A DNA stretch of 64,000 bases from Jacaranda mimosifolia (taxonomy: Eukaryota > Streptophyta > Magnoliopsida > Lamiales > Bignoniaceae). This document shows positions 1 through 11,408 of this stretch, one piece after another. Below the pieces are notes generated by a model that did not search any database, was not told the DNA's origin, and saw nothing but the letters and a program-made list of their open reading frames with translations. The translations under genes were made by a program, and so were the position numbers. The stretch is from the NCBI GenBank assembly GCA_018894105.1, contig CM032118.1, forward strand, positions 28,314,690-28,378,689, in the 5' to 3' direction. Every line of letters begins with the position of its first letter. The first letter of the stretch is position 1.

Positions 1-1327
1 TAAGCTTGACGGTGTTAACTTAACTCCTTAATTTAATTAAGTCAACTCCTTAATTTAATTAGTCTAATTTAACTCTTTAAATTATTTTGATCAATTTAAC
101 ATTTAAATCAATCAAGCAAAAATGACTAAAAATTAGCTAATCGTTTATCTCCACAAAATCAATCATGAAGAATTTTCTAACTCTTAGAAAATTTCCTTTA
201 TCAAATAGAACTTTCTTTAGGCTTTTGTGTGTGGCCCATTAGATTATCCCATTCATTGGACATGGGCTCACAACAATTGTGATATTTTAAATATTGAGAT
301 ATTCGCATTAGTTTAAATTCTTTTAAACTAGTAACTTAATTAAATTAATCTCTATTAATTGAAGAGTATCTAATCTCCATGGTGATGTCTAGCCTCAAGC
401 CTATGGAGCCCAACTAATTGGTCGAAATGAATATACTTTTGGTGAACCATTATAGCTCTACGCTTACCATATAAATACGGTTCTTTCATCTCCTATCTCC
501 CAAAAGAGGCTTAGGGTAAGATAATTGCCAGCTCCCTAATAGCCTCGATAACTATATTTCTATTCCCAATATTTTATTCTAGTTTATGACCTCATTTTTG
601 GAAAACTCCTTTTCCAAATTGTCATACTGCCTTGTGCAAGGACTCCTTGGAATTGATCATTATATAATACATAGGAGATGCACTCACCCTTCACAATGAC
701 AAGGAGATGGATCCCATCTTAGATCTCACAAACCTTTATATCTGAGTAGCTCACACCTAATCTCAACTCAGATGACCTGCTAAGTGGTCAAGAAAGAGTT
801 AAGGTATAAGGACCTAAACACAAGATTACCATGGATCCTCAGGTCTATGGACTAATTATATGTACTAGCATAAGTTGGATAACTTGCTACTACCAACTTA
901 CCACTATGGCTATCCAATGGATTCTCTGGGCGAGCCTTTAGTGAACTTGTTCTCTAACAAGCACCCACTAACATGTGCCTATGTCTTACATGGATTGCTC
1001 ATGAAATGGAGCAATATCCAAGTCCTTGGATTTATGCATTGTTAGTGCAAGTCTATCATAATCTTAGATACCCTGTCTCATAAGATTCTATTACTTGGAA
1101 TATTTTAAAATCACGATCATGTAAAAACTTATTTCATGATCACCTCCCAGAGTATAACCTTGTCCCGTATTTTTGTGTCATCTAAGGGCTTCAACCAAAT
1201 GCTAGTGAAGTAAAATAAGCATAAGATGAAGATGGCCATTGAATATGAATATCATTTAAACAAGATTGTCTCACAAGTGAAATAGTTTACGTGCCAATCT
1301 AATTGCTTGCAAGGCATTATTCCAACA
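1..1327 (-). repeat. Partial copia LTR (family of elements A, B and D), cut by the window edge
   Basis: This matches the U3-side half of the copia LTRs found elsewhere in the window, for example 25560-26662 and 32760-34017. The shared blocks include the runs of ttaactcctt, the tggacatgggctcacaac block and the ggaaaactccttttccaaatt block. It ends at 1327 with the family terminus ATTCCAACA. The sequence to its right is not the copia PPT, so on the minus strand this is the outer end of a 5' LTR or of a solo LTR. It interrupts the MULE transposase remnant that starts at 1328. The rest lies left of the window. Confidence 0.85.
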
Positions 1328-1957
1328 TTTCCTCTCCAGTCTCATCATTCACACAAGTTTCTAAAACCATAGTTGAACCATGGCTACTAACCCTTTGTAC
1401 TTCATAATAATCATACAATCTATTGTATTGATCTCTGCACTTGCCATTGAGCATGTCATTGACTTTGTGCTTAGTTCTATAAAACTAGGATTTGCTTGCT
1501 TCAACATTAAGATCATTATGGACTTTTTCATGAAAATCTCCTAGTTTCCACACATTGTGCAATCTCCAATCATTCAAATAAATATTGCTAAGCATTTTTT
1601 AAGTGATAAATCTGTGCTTGCTCAAGGTTCTTCAACAATTATGTGTATTTGCCAAGTTACAACATGAGCTCTCACTACCTCTTTAAATTCAGTTGTATCA
1701 ACATCATCCCAATTCAAAATTGAGGATCTGACATGTCAGTTTGAGGGATAAACATAGAATATGAGACATCTTCATTGTCTTCTTTCTAGCTATGTAAGCT
1801 TTCTAAGTCCTCAAATAAAAAACCATTTGAATCTTCACTAACATTAACGTCTCCTTCTACAAATGATTGATCATTACATTGTCCTAAACTCCTATTCTCT
1901 AGAAAGGATGAACATTCTCATCATAGAAGTGTCATCATCTTCATTTAAGTCATAATA
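1328..1957 (-). pseudogene. MULE (MuDR-type) transposase, middle part, broken
   Basis: Read on the minus strand, this stretch encodes an acidic segment (LNEDDDTSMM) and then a block resembling the MuDR DNA-binding region, with DMSDPQF followed by TTEFKEVVRAHVV after a frameshift. Further on comes HKVNDMLNGKCRDQYNRLYDYY, which resembles the segment just before the MULE catalytic domain (the 'EQYARLRDYAxEI...GST' pattern). Several stops and frameshifts are present. The catalytic DDE domain is absent because the copia LTR at 1-1327 cuts it off. The N-terminal part lies beyond gypsy element G1, at 10468-10860. The function would be cut-and-paste transposition, now dead. The family call rests on pattern memory and was not searched. 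Confidence 0.7.
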
Positions 1958-4496
1958 TCTAATGCCTTAGAATTTTATAACGTATTCAATTGATTATTTT
2001 ACTTCATCAATTTTATTTTATCAATTAAAGTCATAGTAAGACATAAAAAAAATCTCGGTAAACAAAATTAATTAAAATTCATTACCTCATGGTCAAATAA
2101 TGATAACTATATTTTTATGTAATGTGTATAATTCAAATTTTGGGGAGTGTAAGTTATAGTTCTACTTTAATTAATATTAGGAATTAAATAATTGAGACTT
2201 TAAGAAACAATAATAAAGAAACTAAAATTATAATAGGCCCATCCTAGTCCTAGAAGGAAAACAATAAGAGTCCATTTTAAATCAAACACTTCCCTCATAT
2301 ATATATATATATATATATACGCGTGCCTTGGCAAGCTTTTACGGCACCATTAATTTTCTTCCCTCTTTCTTTCTTCTGTCGTTTTCTTTATATATATATT
2401 ATGGATCAAAATCCTAATTACACTACTCATTAAAAAATCACAGGAAAAAGAAAAGAAAACGACAGAAGAAAGAAAGAGGGAAGAAAATTAATGGTGCCGT
2501 AAAAGCTTGCCAAGGTACTACGCGTAATTCCCATTAATACTTATGGTTAGGAGTTCTTCTTTTTCTTTCCAAATAATATTGCCGCTTGAGAATTTTTCCG
2601 TACCTTCATGAAATTTTCATACAAAGATATCACTTTGCCATAGATTGAATTGTCCAAGTGGGTCAGGTTGGATTTGATAATGGTGTGGGGCTTTTATTTA
2701 ATTGATGGAAATTGTGGTGATTGAGTCAATGATTCCTGTAATGTGCAATCAATAATTTAAATTCTAGGAAAGCATCTTGATACTAATTTTGGAAATTATA
2801 GGTTAATGACATGCAAACCATTTTTTACAAATTATAATTTGATATCATTAGATGTCATGATAAATAGTTTTGAATGGGATTAGTGCATGGCAATGAGCTG
2901 TATACTTACTGCTATTATTAAGTCTTAGACAAGTTTAGTTCTCTAAATAGATCGGACATGAGTAACTAAGTTCTAACTCGTTCAAGACTAAATCCGGGAA
3001 TAACATGAGTTATGTGGCTATTTAATTTAATATAGCTACTATTTGATTTTAGTTGTTCCACGGTGCAAGTTGGATTAAGAGAAACTATAAATATGTATAT
3101 ACTATTTGATAATATACTACATACTAATAGATGAGAATTTCTTTTATTAAACTAGTTAAAGCTTCTCAAACTATAATTAATAAAAATATGGACGAGATTA
3201 TTATGTAAAGAAGAAAAGAACAAATTGAACCAATTGAGTATCTTTAGAATTAGCCTTATTGAAGAATTTAGATTTAATGGTCTTAGTAAGGAGTGACGTC
3301 TTAACTGTATATATAAGAGTGCAATTGGAGTTCTATAGATTATATATTAATTAAGTTGAATGTTACAATAGTGTTAACAAGTGGTCAAGGACTTGACACG
3401 ATAGAATCCACTTTTAATTCAATTAATAAGTAAAGTAAGTGCCTAATCTTATATAATATATAATATTACCTTTCAAAACCCAGAAGGTTATACATAGTAA
3501 TGCAGTCTATAAAACTTCTTTTCAACTTAAACTGCACTATATATGTATTCCATTGTGCACAAAAAGAAAATTTTTCTTATTTTATTTCTAGTTGAAAGAA
3601 AAAAATGTTCTTTCATGATCTTGTTTTATTTCATCATGTTTTTAGACTAGCAATTAAATACGATGATTAGCTAATAACTGAATATATTGTTACTGTTACT
3701 GTTAGTTGGATCCAACTTGGTTTGGGTGTGCAAGGGACTTCACTGAGGGGCAACGGGCTTGCTGGTTGAACCCCAAGCTCCCATGGCCTAATTCTTGCAC
3801 CCATGGCCTAATTCCCCCAGCGCACATTGTGGCTGAGATGGCTCATAGGATTTCTCCAGGACCTAAGCTTGGCCACTATTTTGGTACGGTCGCACCTTGC
3901 CTAGAGCGATAAAGGATTATTATGGTGGGAGTCATAAGCTTGACTGGCTACAACGAACATGTGTGATCATGCATTTAAATTTTTAGTCTATGAAAATGCT
4001 AACTGAATTCTTCTTTCATTACTGCTCGACCTTTTATGACTTTTCACTTATTTTCTTTTCGAATATTTTCACTAAACTAATTATGTTAAATCCATGATCT
4101 CACATTGCACACACTTGAAATTTACTTAGTCCTTTACTCACACTCAATATCTTTCTTTAATTTTCTTCTAGCAGACCAAAACTCTAGCCCTAGTGAGCAG
4201 GTGGATCTTGCTTATGATGAGAATCAAGATTGAAGTCTTATTTGGATATTTGCAGTAGACTAGTTATTTCTTATTAGCTTATTAGTTTTATTTTTTTAGT
4301 AGGGATTTTATTTTGTTTTAGTTGAGGGTAAGTGTTGACACTTTGAGTCTTTATATAACAAGATTGGCTTGAATTAGTTTAAGTACTTTGAGTTCTTTTG
4401 TCTGATGTTATGATTTTAGATAAATAATATTATTTATTTGGTATTGAGTTTCACGCTTCGATACTAGAATATGTGGTTTGATTATGGAGAGTGACA
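1958..4496 (+). repeat. G1 5' LTR
   Basis: It aligns along its whole length with 8031-10467. The terminus that should be TG reads TC, and it ends in GTGACA. Differences from the 3' copy include an added inverted segment at about 2320-2400, a short tandem duplication of CCCATGGCCTAATTC at about 3780-3815, and many point changes. An (AT)n run sits at about 2297-2319. The open frame at 3706-3912 lies in LTR sequence and is not a gene. Confidence 0.88.
2326..2515. repeat. Inverted repeat with perfect 64-bp arms inside the G1 5' LTR
   Basis: Positions 2326-2389 are the exact reverse complement of 2452-2515, with a 62-bp loop that contains a TATATATATA tract. The match extends imperfectly outward to the CGCGT on both sides. 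The right arm aligns with the 3' LTR (about 8410-8500). The left arm has no counterpart there, so it is an added inverted copy. Confidence 0.9.
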
Positions 4497-4499
4497 GAG

Positions 4500-4512
4500 T
4501 AGTATCATAGCC
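4500..4512 (+). other. G1 primer-binding site (degenerate, tRNA-iMet type)
   Basis: TAGTATCATAGCC begins three bases after the LTR end and differs at two positions from TGGTATCAGAGCC, the complement of the initiator Met-tRNA 3' end. This site would prime minus-strand DNA synthesis. Confidence 0.65.
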
Positions 4513-5419
4513 TAAGTTTTAAACTCAGGCTATGTTGGGATAAGATCCTCATACTATAAAATTTGGGTTTAGAACTCTTAGGAATTGATTTGAGTGTTTA
4601 AGTTTAAGCACTGAGAGACTGATCAAATTTCACATGATATCAAGGTTATGAGGGAGTTTTATTAGGTGAGCCAACTAATATGATTAAATGTTGTGGTATT
4701 TGGTGATATGATTCATTAACATACTACGAGACTTAGATTGAAAACACACTAGGATTTAAAAGTTTTTCTCCCCTTAAGAATTGTGGATCTTTAACTATCT
4801 TTCTTTAAAAAAACAGCTTAGAGTACTTTGATATTTTTTATTTCTCATTGCTAATCTAGGATTATGTTCGTTTTGTATGGTAAGATGGTAAGTCAAAAGC
4901 TACCTAAATTAGTACATCATTAACATGCCTCACCTCCTACGATTAGAGCTAGAGGAAGTGAATGATATAATTCTAATTGCAAGCTACTATTGTATGCTAA
5001 ACAAAAATAAGATGAGAATTTTTATATCAATAAAAAAATTAATTAATTGAATGCATATATTGATGTGCAGTGCTAGATTCCTTTGAAATTAGGCACATAT
5101 TTTTGTTTTACATCTCACTGGTTATAGATTAGTGATAGAGATCACATTATTCCAAAATAGATCCCAGACATGGAGTTCATCATGGAAAAACCCTCAGTTA
5201 ACGCTTCGTGAAATCAATCCAAGAATGAACAAGAAACCCCTAGACATATTCATACCAACTACCTAAGGGTTGAAAATGAACAAGCTCCACCCATACTGCC
5301 CCTAGTGCCCTAAGCACCTCTAATAGGAAATGATATGGTGGTGGCAATAGGACAACTCATACGGGCCCTTCAAAACTACTAACAAACTAGAGGACCACCA
5401 CCACCACCTGATTTAGCAC

Positions 5420-5600
5420 TTGATCAATTCTTATGTTTCTGATCATAACATTTCAATAGAGAGCCTGATGATTGAAAGGTTGAACTTTGGAAAGTGGGCA
5501 TTGAAAACATCTATAATGTGCTCGATTATAGTGATGAACAGAAGGGCAATTTTATTGTATTCCTTTTTGAAGGTCTAGTATACTGTTGGTAGAGCTCAAT
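5420..5600 (+). pseudogene. G1 gag remnant
   Basis: On the plus strand the translation gives NREPDD, then KVELWKVGIENIYNVLDYSD, then EQKGNFIVFLFEG, with stops between. This resembles the core of the Ty3/gypsy Gag (Retrotrans_gag: EPD...AexWl..iEkiFdvl.cs...k..fa...L.g.A..WW). Gag would form the cytoplasmic particle. There is no intact start and the zinc knuckle is not recognisable. The stretch from the primer site to here (4513-5419) shows no clear coding similarity. Confidence 0.6.
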
Positions 5601-5789
5601 AGAAGTCTCCTCTAATTGAAGATGACTGACAAGGATGGAAGGCCCAAGGGCAAGATAAAAAAACAACCGTGATAATAGTTTAACAACCCCATTTGAAAAC
5701 CAATTGGAGCCTCAGAATTAGTCAATGCCAGAAAATGGGACATAATGTTTAATTAGTATGGATATACTAGACATGAGGAATCTTAACAT

Positions 5790-6010
5790 TGGATGAATTA
5801 TCATATGACTTGGAAGTGAATGCTCCTATGGGCTCGAGAACACTGACAGTTGGTTTTGTAAGATGTGATAAACATATAGGTGGTAGAGATTTTCCTACAA
5901 ACTTAATCTAATTGCCTATAGAAGGTTATGACGTTAGCTTGGGGATGTATTAGTTATCTAAGTACCATGCACGACTTGGTAATTGTTCTAAAGTGGTTAG
6001 TTTGTTTGAG
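5790..6010 (+). pseudogene. G1 retropepsin (aspartic protease) remnant, C-terminal half
   Basis: The plus-strand frame reads VNAPMGSRTLTVGFVRC and later EGYDVSLGMY, a stop, LSKYHARLGNCSKVVSL. This matches the end of gypsy retropepsins (FDvIlGMDWLs.yhA.ldC..k.v). The N-terminal D-S/T-G active-site segment is not seen. The enzyme would have processed the Gag-Pol polyprotein. It lies just upstream of the MITE-like insertion at 6122. Confidence 0.65.
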
Positions 6011-6121
6011 CCTGATAAATCGATAATAGAGCTGATTGGGAAACAAAAGCCAACTAGGATGATATTAATTTTAGCAACTCAAGATAGAAGGCGCTAAGAA
6101 TGGGTGAGATAGGATACTTAG

Positions 6122-6506
6122 AAGGTGTTTGGGTGAGCTTATAAACTCCTCAAAATATCTTATAAGATGTTTAAGAGCTTATAAGTTGATAAAAAGTGTT
6201 TGGTAATTTTTTGAAAAAAAGAGCTTATAAGATCCTAAAATAAGATGTTAGGAGCTTATAAGCTCTTTTTAAAAAAGTAAGCAGACCCCAACTTATTTTT
6301 AAGATCTTAATAAGCTCCTTCATTTTTAACCATTTTAATTACAAAATTGCCACTATTAACATCTTATAAGCTCCAAAATCTTATTTTATCCAAACACTTC
6401 AACAACTTATTTTAAAAATAAGATACAACAACTTATAAGCTTCAAAAATATCTTATAAGATGTATGAGCTTATAAGATATTTAAAATAAGCTTAGCCAAA
6501 CACCCT
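6122..6506. mobile_element. MITE-like insertion (385 bp) with terminal inverted repeats, inside G1
   Basis: The left end reads AAGGTGTTTGG and the right end CCAAACACCCT, giving 11-bp inverted termini with one mismatch. Both ends continue into related AGCTTAT motifs. The flanks carry an identical CTTAG at 6117-6121 and 6507-6511, a candidate 5-bp target duplication. The interior is built from repeats of ATCTTATAAG and AGCTTATAAG on both strands and has no coding capacity. It splits G1 between protease and reverse transcriptase. The superfamily is uncertain. Confidence 0.75.
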
Positions 6507-6559
6507 CTTAGTCTACTTGATTAATAAGCCAAAGGATAAAGCTAAGATCGATTAAAGTC

Positions 6560-7220
6560 CTAATAGTTATGAATTTTTCTAAGGTATTTCCTGAAGAATT
6601 GACTTAGCTACACTAAGATCGTGAAGTGAAATTTTTTACTGAGGTCCTTCCAAGAGCAAACCCAATATCTAAGGCAGCATGTAGGATAATACCAATAGAA
6701 CTTAAGAAATGTAAGGTCCAGTTGCAAGAGATACTCAAAAGTGTGTTTACTTAGGCAAATTTGACCCTCTTAGAGAGTCCCGGAGCTTTTTGAAAAAGAA
6801 AAAGGATGAGACTTTGAAGATCTATATAGGTTACTGAGGCTTGAACAATGTTATGATTAAGAATAAGAACCCATTGCCTATAATAGAGGAACTTTTGATC
6901 AATTACAAAGATTTGGGGTCTATTCTAAAATGGAACTCAGATAAGAGTATTACCAACTAAAGATTAAAGAAGGGGATATACCTAAGATAACACTAAACTC
7001 TTGATATGATCATTTTGAGTTTATGTAATGCCATTTGGGTTGATTAATACACCTACAACATTTATGAATTTAATGAACCTGTGTTTAGGCCATATTTAGA
7101 TTAACTTATATTTGTTCTTATTGATGATATTTTGGTTTGTTCAAATAATGATAAGGCTTACGAGGAAAACTTGAGGATAGTATTTTAGACCCTCCAAGAA
7201 GATATTCTAGCTTTATATGG
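6560..7220 (+). pseudogene. G1 reverse transcriptase remnant
   Basis: Plus-strand translation shows the N-terminal block FSKVFPEELT, a segment resembling PISKAACRIIPIELK (the P.s..pYRm.p.El.elk block), then VMPFGLINTPTTFMNLMN, and after a frameshift LIDDILVCSN, the catalytic xDD motif. Many stops interrupt it. The order and spacing are those of the RVT_1 domain of Ty3/gypsy elements. It would copy element RNA into DNA. RNase H is missing downstream. Confidence 0.8.
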
Positions 7221-7329
7221 TAGTATTTTTAGATCATATCATTTTTGGATATGGAACTGCAGTTGATTATTTTAGGATTAAAGCGATACTAGAATAGAAG
7301 AGGCTATTGGATTAAGCATCTTCTACTTA

Positions 7330-7995
7330 TCAAGTTTTCCTATAATAATAGCTACCAATTGAGTATCCAAATGGCACACCGATCACCATTACATTTGGGA
7401 CATGGATAAGTATCGCGTGCCAACTACACTTGGGCATTAGAGAGCAATTAGACCAAAAATAATACAAGAGGCTATTGATAAGGCTTACTTAATCAAGCAT
7501 AGACCAAAGACTATACAAGGTCGACATAAGAGCTATGCAGATAATAAGAGAAGAGATTTGGAATTTAGTGTCGGAGATATGATCTTTTTAAAGGTGTTAC
7601 CAAGAAAAGGGATTGCGAGGATTGGCAAAGGAGGAAAGTTAAGCCCTCGATATGTTGGCCTTTTGAGATAATGGAAAGGATTGAAGTAATAGCCTCTCAA
7701 ATTCTTCTACCACCGAACCTTACAAATACACAATGTCTTCCACGTGTCACAACTAAAGAAGTATCACCCAAACCCTTTGCATATTATTAAGTACAAGGAT
7801 CCACCACTTCAAAAAGATCTGGCATACGAAGAGAGACCAGTCCAAATTTTAGATCAAAAAATTTAAAAGCTACGCACTAGAGAGATCCCACTATTAAAGA
7901 TTCACTAGAGGAACCATAAAATAGAAGAGGCAACATGGGAAAGCGAGGAGAAAATGCAAACATATCATTTGGAACCCTTTGCTAACTCAGGTTTG
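7330..7995 (+). pseudogene. G1 integrase C-terminus and chromodomain remnant
   Basis: The frame reads YADNKRRDLEFSVGDMIFLK, the conserved gypsy integrase C-terminal block (yaD.krr.lef.vGd.VflkvsP), and then a chromodomain-like end, HKIEEATWESEEKMQTYHL. This matches the 'vlWrn..veEATWErEdeMr..yP.LF' tail of plant chromoviruses. The catalytic DDE core is largely lost. The chromodomain would have directed integration to particular chromatin. Confidence 0.75.
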
Positions 7996-8017
7996 AATTT
8001 GGGGACCAAAGTCCCTT

Positions 8018-8030
8018 AAAGGGGTTGGAA
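8018..8030 (+). other. G1 polypurine tract
   Basis: AAAGGGGTTGGAA lies directly before the 3' LTR start TGTAATG at 8031. The position and purine content fit the plus-strand primer. Confidence 0.6.
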
Positions 8031-10467
8031 TGTAATGTTTTAGAATTTTATATTGTATTTAATTAATTATTTTACCTTATTAATTTTATTTTATCAATTA
8101 AAGTCATAGTAAGACATAAAAAAGATCTCATTAAAAAAATTAATTAAAATTCATTACCTCAATGATACCTATATTTTTATGCAATGTATATAATTCACGT
8201 TCTGGGGAGTGTAAGTTATAGTTCTACTTTAATTAATATTATATTAATATTAGGAATTAAATAATTTTAAGAAACAATAATAAAGACACTAAAATTATAA
8301 TGGCCCTATTCTAGTCCTAGAAGGAAAACAATAAGAGTCCATTTTAAATCAAACACTTCCCTTATATATATATATATATATATTATGGATCAAAGCTCTA
8401 ATTATACTATTCATCAAAAAAAGGGAAAAAGAAAAGGAAACAACAAAAGAAAGGAAGAGGGAAGAAAACCGACGGTGCTGTAAAAGTTTGTCAGGGTACT
8501 GCACGTGATTCCTGTTGAAACTTGCGGTTAGGAGTTCTTCTTTTTCTTTCCAAATAATATTGCCACTCGAGAATTTTTCCTTGCCTTCATGAAATTTTCA
8601 TACAAAGATATCACTTTGCCATAGATTGAATTGTGTCCAAGTGAGTCAAGCTAGATTTGATAATGGTGTTGGGCTTTTATTTAATTGATGGAAATTGTGG
8701 AGATTGAGTCAATGATTCCTATAAGGTGCAGCCAATAATTTAAATTCTAGGAAAGCATCTTGATACTAATTTTGGAAATTATATGTTAACGACATGCAAA
8801 CCATTGTTTCCAAATTACAATTTGATATTATTAGGTGTCATGATAAATAGTTTTGAATGGGATTAGTGCATGGGAATGAGTTGTATACTTACTGCTACTA
8901 TTAAGTTTTAGATAAATTTACTTCTCTAAATAGATTAGATATGAGTAACTAAGTTCTAACTCGTTTAGGACTAAATTTGAGAATAACGTGACTTATGTGG
9001 CTATTTAATTTAATATAGCTATTATTTTATTTTAGTTGTTCCACGGTGCAAGTTGGATTAAGAGAAACTGTAAATATGTATATACTATTCGATAATATAG
9101 CACATACTAATAAATGAGAATTTCTTTTATTAAGCTAGTTAAAGCTTCCCAAACTACGATTAATAAAAATATGGACTTTGAGATTATTATGTAAAGAAGA
9201 AAAGAACAAATTGAACCAATTGAGTATCTTTAGAATTAGCCTTATTGAAGAATTTAGATTTAATAGTAAGTGGTAATGTCCTTAATTGTATATGTAAGAG
9301 TATAATTGGAGTTCTATAGATTATATATTAATTAAGTTGAATGTCACGATTATGTTAGCAGGTGATCAAGGACTTGACCCGACAGAATCGACTTTTGATT
9401 CGATTGATAAATAATTTGAGTGCCTAATCTTATATAATATATAATATTACCTTTCAAAACCCATAAAGTTATATATAGTAATACATTCTTGAAACTTCTT
9501 TTCAATCTAAACTGCACTATATATGTATTCCACTGCGCACAAAAAGAAAATTTTTCTTATTTTATTTCTAGATGAAAGAAAAAATGTTCTTTATGATCTT
9601 GTTTTATTTCATCATGTTTTTAGACTAGCAATTAAATACGATGATCAACTGATGACTAAATATGCTGTTACTATTAGTTCAATCCAACTTGATCTGGGTG
9701 TGTGAGAGACTTTACCGGGCAACAGCAATCTTGTCAGTTGAACCCCAAGCTCCCATCACCTAATCCCCTAGCGCACAACAGGAATCGTTTGTGGCTGAGG
9801 TAGGTCATAGGATTTTCTAAGGACCTAGGCTTAGAAACTATTTTGGTAAGGTCGCACCTTGCCCAGAGTGATAAGGGACTGTTATGGTGGGAATCGTAAG
9901 GTTGACTGACTACAGCAAACATTGTGTGATCATCGCATTTAAATTGTTAGTCTACGAAAATGTTTATTGAGTTCTTGTTTCATTACTATTTGACCTTTTA
10001 TTACTTCCCACATATATTCTTCTCGAATGTTTTCACTGAACTAATTATGTTAAATCTACAAACTCACATTGCATACACTTGAAATTTACTGAGTCCTTTA
10101 CTCATACTCAATATCTTTTTTTAATTTCTTTATGGCAGACCTAGACTCAACCCTAGTGAGCAGATGGATCTTGCTTATGATGAGAATCAAGATTAAAGTC
10201 TTATTTTGGATATTTGCAGTAGACTAGTTTATTTCTTATTAGCTTATTAGTTTTTTTTTTCAGTATGGATTTTATTTATTTATTTATTTTAGTTGAGGAT
10301 AAGTGTTGACATTTGAGTCTTTATGTGGCAAGATTAGATTGAATTAGTTTGAGTGTTTTTGAGTTCTTTTGTCTAATATTATGATTTTGGATAAATAATA
10401 TTATTTATTTGGGATTAAGTTTCCCGCTTCGATACTAGAATATATGGTTTGATTTTGGGGTGTGACA
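8031..10467 (+). repeat. G1 3' LTR
   Basis: It begins TGTAATG and ends TGTGACA, so it keeps the TG...CA termini better than the 5' copy. An (AT)n tract at about 8364-8382 is followed by TATGGATCAAA, as in the 5' copy. The inverted segment of the 5' LTR is absent. ORFs at 9523-9705 and 9734-9922 lie in LTR sequence and look fortuitous. Confidence 0.88.
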
Positions 10468-10860
10468 TGATCACTATCATAGAAGTTATTATCCCCATCC
10501 TATTTGATTCATTTTGTTCTATTCCACCAACTTTATTTTTGTATTAGGAGTAACAAGTTTGTGTTACGTATACCTCAGTTTCCCTAGTATACCGCAAGTC
10601 TACTATCCGACTGACATCTTCCTCAGTTAATACAAAAACCAATCCATTCTTAATACTTCTGTTACATTCTAAATTATAGAAACTTAAATGCTCACTACAC
10701 CCCAAGCATTTTTCCAATAGTAACTAGGGTTTCTAAGCACGTCATAAACAACACAGTGGTCAATGTAGTCTAACTCACCCGTCATGTATCCTGTTCATGA
10801 TTATCAATGAAATGCCCACTATGATGGAATTTTAATGTGACAAAGTTTGTTTTTGTGCCT
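10468..10860 (-). pseudogene. MULE transposase N-terminal part with PB1-like domain
   Basis: On the minus strand the frame gives FVTLKFHHSGHFIDNHEQDT, then after a frameshift GELDYIDHCVVYDVLRNP and SYYWKNAWGVVSI, later NGLVFVLTEEDVSRIVDLRY, and finally DGDNNFYDSD against the G1 boundary. This resembles the PB1-like N-terminal domain of plant MuDR-type transposases ('f.v.ihHgG.Fv......Y..G.v.y.D.cd.d..s...') and the acidic DSDYD linker that follows. The linker continues at 1957 on the far side of G1. There is a stop near the middle and at least two frameshifts. Confidence 0.68.
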
Positions 10861-11348
10861 ATAGTCCAAAAGAACATTTTAAGACTAGATAAAGGAACGA
10901 AAATGAGACAAGGGGGACCCCAATATATGCCATAATATAGTAGTTCAAATAAAATAAGTTCTATGGGCCCCTAATGTATAAAATTATAGAAGCATAACAA
11001 CAAAAGTGAGATAAACTTATATAGATAACACTCAACCCTATATTCCAAACCTTTAAATATCAAAGAAATCAAAATAAATTCTATGGGACCTACTCTCTAC
11101 AACTGCAAAAACACAATAAAGTGCATGGACCATTGACATACATAAATTAACAAAAATGACAGACTACCCATTAACGACAAATATCCATTGCAATTGAGCA
11201 ACATTAAATAATACATCTATCTACAAAACAAATTTCCAAAAAACGTTTTAGAATCTCCTACAAGTGCAATTGTTGCCATGGCAATTGCTTGTTGCTTGTG
11301 GCCAGCTTGTGGGCTACAAAGGTAGGCCATGGCAGTCGTGTTTTCATC
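10861..11348. other. MULE 5' non-coding region, nothing recognised
   Basis: AT-rich sequence between the transposase N-terminus and the G-rich tract. It would be 5' untranslated or intronic if the MULE assignment holds. I see no open frame, RNA gene or repeat of note. Confidence 0.4.
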
Positions 11349-11405
11349 GGGGGTGAGGGAGTGGGGAAGGGTTGGTGGTAGGGGTGGGGGGATAGGGGGT
11401 TGGGG
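11349..11405 (+). other. G-rich tract with G-quadruplex potential
   Basis: About 57 bases on the plus strand carry at least seven runs of three to six G separated by one to seven bases. This is abrupt in a region that is otherwise strongly AT-rich. It lies upstream of the MULE transposase on the non-template side of that gene. Confidence 0.7.
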
Positions 11406-11408
11406 TCT

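Larger units (their letters stand above)
1958..10467 (+). mobile_element. Degenerate full-length Ty3/gypsy chromovirus G1, inserted in the MULE transposase
   Basis: Two direct repeats of about 2.5 kb (1958-4496 and 8031-10467) bound an internal region with, in order, a tRNA-Met-like primer site, gag, retropepsin, reverse transcriptase, integrase C-terminus with chromodomain, and a purine tract. The order PR-RT-IN-chromodomain is that of Ty3/gypsy chromoviruses. RNase H and most of the integrase core are deleted between about 7220 and 7330. The flanking 5-mers on the + strand (TAATA at 1953-1957, TGATC at 10468-10472) match at only 3 of 5 bases. The MULE reading frame nevertheless resumes across the element, which supports the boundaries. 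No frame is open for more than a few tens of codons. Confidence 0.88.

Noticed and set aside
3706..3912. 68-codon frame as a small gene
   Set aside because: It lies inside the G1 LTR, and the matching place in the 3' LTR does not keep the frame.
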